Source of the DNA: Frankia sp. QA3
GTDB taxonomy: Bacteria; Actinomycetota; Actinomycetes; Frankiales; Frankiaceae
NCBI RefSeq assembly: GCF_000262465.1
Contig: NZ_CM001489.1
Coordinates: 291,384-355,383, forward strand
Direction of reading: 5' to 3'
DNA length: 64,000 nucleotides
Position numbers and translations under genes: made by a program. Below are positions 51,379-59,058 of this stretch, piece by piece (the stretch's first letter is position 1; each line of letters opens with the position of its first letter). Under the pieces are notes generated by a model that was not told where the DNA came from, made no database searches, and worked only from the letters and a program-made list of their open reading frames with translations.

Positions 51379-51445
51379 CCGTGTGTGGAACCGACCGGAC
51401 CGCCTTCGACGCGACGTTCGCCGCGGGCGCTGTGGAGGTGCATCG

Positions 51446-52705
51446 GTGACCACATATCGTAAAGCGCAGGACGCGCTGTCGCTCATTCCGGACGGTTCAT
51501 GGATAGTCGCCGGGCCCGGCTGTGGCGCGCCCCGGACGTTACTCGCGGAGCTCGGCGCGGCCGCGACGGGACGGGGATGGACGCTCGGCAGCGGCCTGCT
51601 CCTCGGGGACCTTCCGTTCCTCGACGCGGTGCGTTCCGGCGAGCTGCGCTACCGGACGTGGCACGTCTCGGCAGCCGCCCGTGGCCCAGTGGCGGAGGGC
51701 ACCGTCGGCTATGTTCCGATGCGCTCCTCGCGGCTGCACGCGATGCTCGCCGCCCGTCCGCTCGGCGCCGCCCTGGTCCGGGTCAGCCCGCCGGACGGAT
51801 CGGGGCGGGTGTCGTTGGGCCCGTCGGTGAGCTACGGTCTCAGCGCGCTGGAACTGGCTGCGGTGCGCATCGGCGAGGTCGACCCGGATCTCCCGCGGAC
51901 CTGCGGCGAGACCGAGGTGGACGAGTCCGTCTTCGACGCTCTGGTGGAGGCGGACACCCCGGCCGCGTACCACCGGTCGCAGCCGCCCGACGAGACCAGC
52001 CGGCGCATCGCCGAGGCGGTGCTGGACCTGCTGCCGCCCGGTCCGGTGCTGCAGATCGGTATCGGTGCCATCCCGGAATCGCTCGTCGGCATCCTGGCCG
52101 AGGCTGATCTCGGACCGCTGCGCTTCGCCGGCATGGGCACCGACCAGATGGTCGATCTCTTCGACCGCGCGGCACCGCGCGGCGCGGCGAGCGGGCCCGG
52201 GATCGGGACCGAGCCGGCGATCCTCTCACCCGAACTCATGGGCTCCGAGCGTCTCATGCGGTTCGCCGATCGCAATCCGAGTGTCGTCCTGCGCCCGTCG
52301 ACGTACGCACACGACCCGGCGCGCCTCGGCGCCATGGACCGCTTCGTGAGCGTCAACTCGGCGCTCGAAGTCGACCTGCTCGGCAACGTCAACAGCGAGA
52401 TGCTCCGGAGCCAGCAGGTGTCCGGCGTCGGCGGCAGTCTCGACTTCGTCGAAGCGGCGGGCCGGTCCAACGGCGGGCTGCGGATCATCGCGCTGCCCTC
52501 GGCCACCTCCGGCGCGCGCCACTCGAAGATCGTCGCTCGGGTCGAGGCGGTGACCCTGCCACGGATGTGCGTCGACGTCGTCGTCACCGAGCACGGTGTC
52601 GCCCGACTCGACGGCCTCAGCACCGTCGAGCGTGCCGAGGCCCTCATCGCGATAGCACACCCTGACCACCGCGACGCGCTGGCTGACAACGGCGGGAAGG
52701 AATAG
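51446..52705 (+). CDS. Acetyl-CoA hydrolase / 4-hydroxybutyrate CoA-transferase family protein (family I)
   Basis: The 419-residue protein resembles the Cat1/Cat2 group of CoA transferases: [14 protein letters not shown] near the start, [16 protein letters not shown] in the middle, [19 protein letters not shown] and [10 protein letters not shown] at the end. The catalytic Glu is expected in the N-SALEVD strand region. It would exchange CoA between acids or hydrolyse a short acyl-CoA. The GTG at 51446 follows GGAGG (51434-51438). Confidence 0.88.
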   Translation: MTTYRKAQDALSLIPDGSWIVAGPGCGAPRTLLAELGAAATGRGWTLGSGLLLGDLPFLDAVRSGELRYRTWHVSAAARGPVAEGTVGYVPMRSSRLHAMLAARPLGAALVRVSPPDGSGRVSLGPSVSYGLSALELAAVRIGEVDPDLPRTCGETEVDESVFDALVEADTPAAYHRSQPPDETSRRIAEAVLDLLPPGPVLQIGIGAIPESLVGILAEADLGPLRFAGMGTDQMVDLFDRAAPRGAASGPGIGTEPAILSPELMGSERLMRFADRNPSVVLRPSTYAHDPARLGAMDRFVSVNSALEVDLLGNVNSEMLRSQQVSGVGGSLDFVEAAGRSNGGLRIIALPSATSGARHSKIVARVEAVTLPRMCVDVVVTEHGVARLDGLSTVERAEALIAIAHPDHRDALADNGGKE

Positions 52706-52709
52706 CGCC

Positions 52710-53207
52710 ATGACCGTGCACCAACGGCGGGGGCGTTGGTTCGAGGAGCTCGTGGTCGGCGACGTCTACCGCCACCGCCCGGGCAGGACCGTCACCGAGG
52801 CCGACAACGTCCTGTTCACGACCCTGACCGGCAATACCCAGAGCCTGCACCTCGACGCGGCATTTGCCTCGACGACGGAGTTCGGACAGCGCCTGGTAAA
52901 CAGCCTGTTCACCATGTCGACCGTCGTCGGCCTCTCGGTCGCGGATCTCACCGAGGGCACGACGGTGGCCAATCTGGGCTTCACCTCCATCAGCTTTCCG
53001 GCTCCGGTCTTCGTCGGCGACACCCTCTACGCGGAAACCGAGGTCATCGGCACCCGGGAGTCCGCGTCTCGACCAGGACAGGGCGTCGTGACCTTCGAGC
53101 ACCGTGGTTTCAATCAGCACGGTGCGCGGGTCTGCGCGGCGGTACGGGCCGCGCTCGTGCTGGGCCGGGCAGCCGGGGAGGCTGCCGCGGCCGTGCCCAC
53201 CAGGTAG
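52710..53207 (+). CDS. MaoC-family dehydratase (single-unit)
   Basis: The 165-residue protein has a hot-dog fold with [20 protein letters not shown] at the N-terminus and [14 protein letters not shown]. Asn and His occupy the MaoC motif, so Asp is replaced by Asn or supplied by Asp at LHLD. The pattern resembles mesaconyl-CoA hydratase-type proteins. It follows the CoA transferase by 4 bp and precedes an aldehyde dehydrogenase. Confidence 0.82.
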   Translation: MTVHQRRGRWFEELVVGDVYRHRPGRTVTEADNVLFTTLTGNTQSLHLDAAFASTTEFGQRLVNSLFTMSTVVGLSVADLTEGTTVANLGFTSISFPAPVFVGDTLYAETEVIGTRESASRPGQGVVTFEHRGFNQHGARVCAAVRAALVLGRAAGEAAAAVPTR

Positions 53208-53219
53208 GGAGAACTCGTC

Positions 53220-54785
53220 ATGACCATTGACACCAACCCCGGCGCGACGGGCATCGACGTCGTGGAGCCGAGAATGCGCGAGGTCCGCTGCCCCGCGGAC
53301 GGCCGTCTGGTGGGCAGCGTGCCCGACATGGGTCCGGCGCAGGTCGCGGCGGCCGCGGCCCGGCTGCGTGCCGCGCAGCCGGCCTGGGAAGATCTCGGCC
53401 CCGACGGCAGGTCACGCCACATGCTGCGTTTTCTCGACTGGCTCCTCGACAATGAAAAGCGTCTGGTCGGGATCATGCAGGAGGAAACCGGAAAGTCCTG
53501 GGGCGATGCGGGCCTCGAGATCGGCATGGCCGTGGATCTGATCAACTACTACGGCAAGCACACGAAGGAGTTCCTCGCGGACCGGAAGGTGAGGTCGTGG
53601 GGCGCCTCGGGCCTCACCAAGCGTCTGCGCGTGTTAGCGCGGCCCTACCAGCTCGTCGGCATGCTCACCCCGTGGAACGGCCCGCTCGGCGGTCCCATGC
53701 TCGACGGAGTGCCCGCCCTCATGGCCGGCGCGGCGGTCATGTTCAAGCCGTCCGAGTTCACGCCGATGACCTGGGCCGAGGCAACTCGCGGGTGGCTTGA
53801 GGACATCGGCGCGCCACCTGTCCTGGCCACCATGACGGGCGGGCCGGAGACCGGCGCCGCGGTCGTCGAGGAAGTAGACATGATCATGTTCACCGGTTCC
53901 ACCCGGACCGGTCGGAAGATCGCGGCGCGAGCGGCGCAGCGCCTCGTGCCGTGCAGTCTCGAGCTCGGCGGCAAGGACGCGATGGTTGTGCTGTCCGACG
54001 CGGATCTGGAGCGCTCGGCCCGCGCGGCGGTGTGGGGATCGATGTGGAACTCCGGCCAGATCTGTATCTCCGTCGAACGATGCTACGTCGAGGCGCCCAT
54101 CTACGACGAGTTCGTCGCGAAGGTCGTCGACATAGCCGGCAGCCTGCGCCAGGGCATGGACCCCGACGGCAGTTACAGCTCCGACATCGGCGCGATGGCC
54201 AACGCCAACCAACTCCAGACGGTCGAACGTCATGTCGACGAGGCGGTCCGCCAGGGCGCCAGGGTTCTTACCGGCGGCAAGCGGCGCGAAGAGGGCCTTT
54301 TCTTCGAGCCGACCGTTCTGCTCGACGTCGACCACTCGATGACGTGCATGCGGGAGGAGACCTTCGGTCCGACGCTTCCCATCATGAAGGTGGCGGATGA
54401 GGAAGAAGCGATCCGACTGACGAACGATTCGCCCTACGGCCTCTCCTCGAGTGTGTGGACCCGGGACCGGAAGCGGGCGGACCGGGTGGCACGGCGCATC
54501 GAGGCCGGTGCCGTCAACATCAATAATGTTATGATCAGCACCTTTCAGCTCCCCCTCCCGATGAGCGGCTGGAAGACCTCGGGCCTGGGTAGCCGTTCCG
54601 GGGGCGCGAACGGAGTACTGAAGTACTGCCGGCAGCAGTCCATCGTTTCCGAACGGATCAGGCTCAGGACAGAGCTGCACTGGTACCCCTACACGCCGAA
54701 GGGCAGTCGGCTGCAGTCGCGGCTGCTCCGTCTGACCGGCGCCCGGGACTGGCGGCGGCGGCTCGGCCGTGAGCCGAAGCACTGA
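53220..54785 (+). CDS. Aldehyde dehydrogenase
   Basis: The 521-residue enzyme has Asn153 (TPWNGPL), FTGSTRTGRKIA, Glu248 (SLELGGKDAM) and Cys282 (NSGQICISVER), and a 35-residue basic C-terminal extension. It is of the succinate-semialdehyde/benzaldehyde dehydrogenase type by general pattern. GGGAG precedes the ATG. It ends the operon that starts at 48036. Confidence 0.92.
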   Translation: MTIDTNPGATGIDVVEPRMREVRCPADGRLVGSVPDMGPAQVAAAAARLRAAQPAWEDLGPDGRSRHMLRFLDWLLDNEKRLVGIMQEETGKSWGDAGLEIGMAVDLINYYGKHTKEFLADRKVRSWGASGLTKRLRVLARPYQLVGMLTPWNGPLGGPMLDGVPALMAGAAVMFKPSEFTPMTWAEATRGWLEDIGAPPVLATMTGGPETGAAVVEEVDMIMFTGSTRTGRKIAARAAQRLVPCSLELGGKDAMVVLSDADLERSARAAVWGSMWNSGQICISVERCYVEAPIYDEFVAKVVDIAGSLRQGMDPDGSYSSDIGAMANANQLQTVERHVDEAVRQGARVLTGGKRREEGLFFEPTVLLDVDHSMTCMREETFGPTLPIMKVADEEEAIRLTNDSPYGLSSSVWTRDRKRADRVARRIEAGAVNINNVMISTFQLPLPMSGWKTSGLGSRSGGANGVLKYCRQQSIVSERIRLRTELHWYPYTPKGSRLQSRLLRLTGARDWRRRLGREPKH

Positions 54786-54830
54786 GCGCGTCGATCAGCG
54801 CATCGATCCTCCTGGCAGTACCGGTGGATT

Positions 54831-54845
54831 CCGCCGCAACGGCGG
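54831..54845. terminator. Short hairpin between convergent genes
   Basis: CCGCCG and CGGCGG form a 6-bp stem with a 3-nt loop, 46 bp after the aldehyde dehydrogenase stop and 44 bp from the end of the convergent GMC gene. Weak compared with the other terminators. Confidence 0.35.
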
Positions 54846-54888
54846 CGGCAGCGGAACAGGCGGCATGAACGCGAGAACTTCGACGCGG

Positions 54889-56490
54889 TCAGGACCGGCC
54901 CAGGACCAGTTCCGCGCCGCGTTCGCCGATCATCATGGAGGGCGCGTTGGTGTTTCCGGTCGTCACGTTCGGCATGATCGACGCGTCCACGACCCGTAGG
55001 TTGGCAATGCCACGCACACGCAGTGCCGGGTCGACGACCGCGGCGTCGTCCACGCCCATCTTGCAGCTTCCGACGGGGTGGTAGGACGGCACCGCGTAGT
55101 CGCGGACGTAGTTGATCCAGTCGGCCTCGGTCACGCAGTCGGCCTCCGGCTGGAACTGCCCCCTGGTGATCTCGGCCATGGCCGGCTGGGCCATGATCTC
55201 GTGCACCATCATGGCGCCACGCACCGTGTCGCGCAGGTCGTCGGGATGGCCGAGGAGCTGCATCTCGATTCGGGGCCCGAGGGTCGGGTCCGAGCCATGC
55301 AGGCTGATGCGCCCGCGGTTGCGCGTGTGCGTGAAGGTTGAGGACGCGGTGAAGCCCAGCTCCCTGGCCGGCTGGACGTCGAACATTCCGCGGTCGTCCA
55401 CGTTGCGGGTGATCGCGAAGGGCGTGAACTGTAGCTGGATGTCCGGCGAGGCGAGGCTCGTGTCGGACCTTGCCATGACCTGGACCTGAACGATCGTCAT
55501 GGCCAGGATGCCGCCGCCGTGCAGCGCGAAGTCCGTGACCGCCTTCGTGCCGTCGCTGAGCCTCGGCTTGTTGATGGTGTGCATCGTCGTGCGGTATCGC
55601 TGCATCAGGTAGGCGTGCTCGTGCAGGTTCTCCCCGACGCCGGGTAGGTCGAGTACCACGGGAATGTTGTGGTCCTCCAGATGCGCGCGAGGGCCGATGC
55701 CCGACTGCAGGAGCAGTTTGGGGGATGCCAGGGTTCCGGCGCTCAGGATGACCTCTTGGCGGGCCCGGGCCCGGCGCAGCTCTCCTTGGTGGCGGTACTC
55801 CACGCCGACGGCTGCCGTGCCTTCGAGCAGGACCCTGTGGGCGAAGGCGTTGGTCCGCACGGTGAGGAGCTTCTTCGAGGCGACCCGTTTGATGTACTCG
55901 CGCGACGACTGCGAGCGGGTGCCCCGGCGATGGTTGACCTGGGCGAGCGCGATGCCCTCCTGCTGCTCGCCGTTGTAGTCCGCGGTCTCGGTGTAGCCGG
56001 CCTGCCTGGCCGCCTTGATGTAGGTCTGGTTGGCCTCGCCCCGGTTCTCCTGGACGCACACGGACACGGGCCCGCTGCCCCCGCGGAACGTGTTCTCGCC
56101 GCCCTCCCAGGTCTCGATCTTCTTGAAGGCGGGGAGGACGGAATCGTAATCCCAGCCCTTGCACCCGAGCTGGGCCCAGCCGTCGTAGTCGGCGCGGTTG
56201 CCGCGAATGTAGACGCAGGAGTTGATCGATCCCCCGCCGCCCATCACCCTGCCCGCCATCCAGGCCTCGGGGCGGTTGCGGCGTGAGGGGTCGGGTTCGG
56301 CAGGGTACTTCCAGTTGGCCTTCTTGTAAGCCACCGCGACTCCGGCCGGGACGAGGATCTCGAGACGTCTGTCGCTGCGACCCGCCTCGAGGAGGAGAAC
56401 CTTGGCATTGGCCTCGGTCAGCCGACTGGCGATCACGGAGCCGGACGAGCCGCCGCCCACCACCACGTAATCGAAGACCTCATCCGTCAT
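54889..56490 (-). CDS. GMC-family FAD-dependent oxidoreductase
   Basis: The 533-residue protein has the GMC start (FDYVVVGGGSSGSVIASRL), the first signature (GRVMGGGGSINSCVYIRG), the second (LSAGTLASPKLLLQSGIGP) and the C-terminal SYHPVGSCKMG containing the catalytic His, with Asn in the NTNAPSMM end. It is choline-dehydrogenase/alcohol-oxidase-like and would oxidise a primary or sterol-type alcohol. TGGAG precedes the ATG. It faces the cluster convergently and has its own TTGACT/TAGATT promoter. Confidence 0.93.
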   Translation of the reverse strand: MTDEVFDYVVVGGGSSGSVIASRLTEANAKVLLLEAGRSDRRLEILVPAGVAVAYKKANWKYPAEPDPSRRNRPEAWMAGRVMGGGGSINSCVYIRGNRADYDGWAQLGCKGWDYDSVLPAFKKIETWEGGENTFRGGSGPVSVCVQENRGEANQTYIKAARQAGYTETADYNGEQQEGIALAQVNHRRGTRSQSSREYIKRVASKKLLTVRTNAFAHRVLLEGTAAVGVEYRHQGELRRARARQEVILSAGTLASPKLLLQSGIGPRAHLEDHNIPVVLDLPGVGENLHEHAYLMQRYRTTMHTINKPRLSDGTKAVTDFALHGGGILAMTIVQVQVMARSDTSLASPDIQLQFTPFAITRNVDDRGMFDVQPARELGFTASSTFTHTRNRGRISLHGSDPTLGPRIEMQLLGHPDDLRDTVRGAMMVHEIMAQPAMAEITRGQFQPEADCVTEADWINYVRDYAVPSYHPVGSCKMGVDDAAVVDPALRVRGIANLRVVDASIMPNVTTGNTNAPSMMIGERGAELVLGRS

Positions 56491-56560
56491 GTCAACTCCA
56501 GGCGACGAGGCGCTCGGTGCCCCGGGGTTTGTGGCGTACAGACTGCCTAACGTGGCTCAG

Positions 56561-56590
56561 AATCTACGTCAAGTTTGAAATCATAGTCAA
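56561..56590 (-). promoter_or_regulatory. Promoter TTGACT-N18-TAGATT for the GMC gene
   Basis: On the minus strand TTGACT (56590-56585) and TAGATT (56566-56561) are spaced 18 bp apart, 70 bp before the start at 56490. The TCAAGTTTGA element within the spacer is a short imperfect palindrome. Same class as the other cluster promoters. Confidence 0.55.
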
Positions 56591-56600
56591 GGTCTCGCGT

Positions 56601-57125
56601 GTGCGGAGCCCGGAGAACCACGATGCGCTGCTGGTGCGCTGCGCCGACGATCCTGTTCTCGACCGTCATATCGAGGAACAGCGCCACCAGCGTGCGCTGG
56701 CCGCTGCCGGGTTCGGCGTGCTGACCGGGATCGACGGCGACGAGGGCAGGCTGTGGGTCTGGTCCGCCGGGGTTCGACCGACGGTGCCGCGGCCCTCGCC
56801 GCGGGAGTTGGCCGAGGACTGGCTGCACACACTGACGATCAGCGGTGAACCAGGCATCGCAGCGGAGCGGGCGATGGAGCTGATCGCGCAGGTGAACCAG
56901 CCGCGCAGACTCGGTGTGCGGATGCGCACCCCGCTGCCGCTGGATGACGCGCAGATCCTGGAGGAGACGCTGGCCTGGTACGCCGAGGTCCGCTGCCGCC
57001 AGGCCGGGCTGCATCTGCTGCTGGAGGGCTTCCGCGGCTGGCTGGCCGATGCGGCCGGGCAAGATCGTGGCGCGGTCGTGCAACGCCTGGCCCTGACGGT
57101 GGAGACGGTGCTGTCACCGGACTGA
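56601..57125 (+). CDS. Hypothetical protein
   Basis: From a GTG at 56601 the frame encodes 174 residues that I do not recognise. The C-terminal two thirds look mainly helical and coding-like (ERAMELIAQVNQPRRLGV, EETLAWYAEVRCRQAGLHLL), and codon use fits the neighbours. There is no clear ribosome binding site, and the open frame continues upstream into the GMC gene region, so this may be a truncated gene. It is divergent from the GMC gene. Confidence 0.45.
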   Translation: MRSPENHDALLVRCADDPVLDRHIEEQRHQRALAAAGFGVLTGIDGDEGRLWVWSAGVRPTVPRPSPRELAEDWLHTLTISGEPGIAAERAMELIAQVNQPRRLGVRMRTPLPLDDAQILEETLAWYAEVRCRQAGLHLLLEGFRGWLADAAGQDRGAVVQRLALTVETVLSPD

Positions 57126-58115
57126 CGGCGACTCACCATCAAGCGATGAATGATCCCGGCAGAGGCCGACATCGACACGTAGCCGGCCAGCGATTGCAGG
57201 CCGTACCTGTCACACCGGGATGCTGACCCGAGTTGCAGGCACGAGACGACCGCGCTGGCTGCACGGATGTAGCGGCCTCGGTTTTCCGGATCGAGGTCGG
57301 CTCGGCGGCGCTTCCCGCTTGGGCAGCGCGGGCAGGCTTGGGTGTTCGGTGGGAGGCATCAGACGCTTGGCGCATTCGGCTGCTACGTACAGGATCCGTA
57401 CCGTCTCGGCATCCTCATCGGGCTTTCCGCCGGGATGGTCACCCGGACCTGCGGTCCACTGCGGCAGGAGGCGAATGGTCCGTTAGTAGCAGGATGGGGA
57501 TTGCGTCGGCCTCTTGACCGTCACCTCGTGGACCGCATCGGTGCGGCAATCTGCCTTTCCGGGCGGCGCACGAAAAATCCCGTACTGCCGCCGCCGAGTC
57601 GCCCGCCGACTCGTGGGTCCGCCTCCGTAACCTGTGACCCGGTGTGTCCGTGTGGATGCATATGGTTTGGGTGGGGTCCATGGCGGTGGGCTGCGGTGAT
57701 GGTGGTGCGCGTCGTGTCGGGTGGACGTTTCGCTTCCAGGTTCTGTGCGTCGAAGGCTCTGAGGCGGAGCGACTGCGGGCGCAGTTGGCTGGAGCGGTTC
57801 GTGAGTTGCTTGTGTGGGCGGCTGAGGATCAGGCCCGGTCTGCGGCTGAGGAGGACGGCGGCAAGGGGGTGGATCCGCTTGGTGGGGTCGCTGGTGAGAC
57901 GGGCGTCGTATCTCCCGGGCGGGACTTGATGCGCGGGAGACCGGAAGAACCCGGATGCGAACCCACACAACCGATCGAGGGTTCTATGTTCGAGGTTGGT
58001 GGCAGAGTTGAGCCTTGAGTTCAACCAAAGGTGACAGGTCAACTCCTCGGAGTGTCCGATATGGGCGGCCACCTGCAGATCGGTACGATTTGTATTTGTA
58101 TGACTACATTACGTG
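57126..58115. other. Sparse region next to a tRNA gene
   Basis: Nearly 1 kb without a convincing gene. It contains one weak plus-strand candidate (57644-58018) and several overlapping frames with mixed codon use and more T in third positions than neighbouring genes. It abuts the 3' side of the tRNA gene at 58116. No integrase, transposase or direct repeat of the tRNA end was found. Confidence 0.5.
57644..58018 (+). CDS. Doubtful hypothetical protein
   Basis: The frame encodes 124 residues. The middle (FQVLCVEGSEAERLRAQLA, LLVWAAEDQARSAAEE) looks like a real helical segment, whereas the ends do not. Third-codon GC is low for this genome. It may be a foreign gene or a remnant. No function can be given. 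Confidence 0.3.
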   Translation: MSVWMHMVWVGSMAVGCGDGGARRVGWTFRFQVLCVEGSEAERLRAQLAGAVRELLVWAAEDQARSAAEEDGGKGVDPLGGVAGETGVVSPGRDLMRGRPEEPGCEPTQPIEGSMFEVGGRVEP

Positions 58116-58188
58116 TACCCCGGGTGGGATTCGAACCCACACTGTCGGTGGTTTGAGCACCGTCTCTCTGCCGTTGGAGTACCGGGGC
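58116..58188 (-). tRNA. tRNA with CAA (Leu) anticodon and class I shape
   Basis: The minus strand folds as a 73-nt tRNA. The acceptor GCCCCGG pairs with CCGGGGT (first pair G-U), the D arm is CTCC/AGAG with three pairs, the anticodon stem is CGGTG/CACCG with loop CTCAAAC (anticodon CAA), and the T arm is GTGGG-TTCGAAT-CCCAC. The discriminator is A and no CCA is encoded. Oddly, the variable region is only 5 nt (ACAGT), whereas bacterial tRNA-Leu has a long variable arm. Charging identity is therefore uncertain. Confidence 0.75.
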
Positions 58189-58412
58189 CGGCGGGTGGAG
58201 CGTGGTCGAGCGGGCGGGGCCGCTGCGGAGGCGACCGGGCGGACCTGCGCGAGGAGATCGCGATCGATCCGGTCCGGAACGTCTCGCTCAAGACTCTATC
58301 CGGGTAGGGTGCGTTTCGACCTCCCGCCCTCCTCTGCTCGGGCAGGATGTCAGCCTGACTCCCCTGCCCTGTCACACTAGGGTCACACCTCCGAGACCAG
58401 GAGTACGACTCG

Positions 58413-59012
58413 ATGAGCCAACCCTCCTCGAACCCGCGCCGGGTTCTGATCGCCGAGGACGAAGCGCTGATCCGGCTCGACCTCAGGGAGATGCTGCAAG
58501 AGGAGGGCTACGAGGTCGTCGGAGAGGCCGGCGACGGCGAGATGGCCGTCAACCTCGCCGGCAAGCTCCGGCCCGACCTGTGCATCCTCGACGTGAAGAT
58601 GCCCAGGATGGACGGGATCGAGGCCGGCGCGAAGATCGCCAAGGACCGCATCGCCCCCGTGGTCATCCTCACCGCCTTCAGCCAGCGGGAGCTGGTCGAG
58701 CGGGCCCGCGAGGCCGGCGCCATGGCCTACGTGGTCAAGCCGTTCCAGAAGAAGGACCTGCTGCCCACGATCGAGATGGCGATGAGCCGGTTCACGGAGA
58801 TCGTGAGCCTGGAGGCCGAGGTTGAGGACCTGCAGGGCCGGCTCGAGGCCAGGAAGATCATCGAGCGGGCGAAGGGTGTGCTGCAGACCGAGCACGGCAT
58901 GACCGAGCCGGACGCCTTCCGTTGGATCCAGCGGACGTCGATGAACCAGCGCCGGACGATGCGCGCCGTCGCCGAGGCCGTGCTGTCGGGCGAGGCACTG
59001 CCAGGCTCGTGA
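58413..59012 (+). CDS. ANTAR-domain response regulator (PdtaR-like)
   Basis: The 199-residue protein has a receiver domain with phosphoacceptor Asp60 (LCILDVKMP), Lys near 109 (VVKPFQKKD), a coiled linker, and a C-terminal ANTAR RNA-binding domain (ARKIIERAKGVLQTEHGM; AFRWIQRTSMNQRRTMR). ANTAR proteins act on RNA hairpins to prevent termination. In mycobacteria the homologue PdtaR pairs with the kinase PdtaS, not found in this window. AGGAGTACGACTCG precedes the ATG. Confidence 0.95.
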   Translation: MSQPSSNPRRVLIAEDEALIRLDLREMLQEEGYEVVGEAGDGEMAVNLAGKLRPDLCILDVKMPRMDGIEAGAKIAKDRIAPVVILTAFSQRELVERAREAGAMAYVVKPFQKKDLLPTIEMAMSRFTEIVSLEAEVEDLQGRLEARKIIERAKGVLQTEHGMTEPDAFRWIQRTSMNQRRTMRAVAEAVLSGEALPGS

Positions 59013-59028
59013 CGGCCCTGTTCGTGCC

Positions 59029-59055
59029 GTCCCCGGCCACACGCCGGCCGGGGAC
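59029..59055. terminator. Hairpin between the ANTAR gene and the next start codon
   Basis: GTCCCCGGCC and GGCCGGGGAC form a perfect 10-bp stem with a 7-nt loop. The 3' arm contains the GGGGA that would serve as ribosome binding site for the GTG at 59059, so the hairpin could end transcription or hide the start site. Confidence 0.6.
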
Positions 59056-59058
59056 CGG

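Noticed and set aside
17103..56490. A complete cholesterol degradation cluster
   Set aside because: Ring-degrading genes (Kst/Hsa-type) and Mce transport genes are absent, so only a side-chain-like logic can be claimed.
57521..58072. A long minus-strand frame (183 residues) in the sparse region
   Set aside because: Its composition is His/Pro/Arg-rich with no domain, and it overlaps the tRNA upstream region. It looks like a mirror of the plus-strand sequence.
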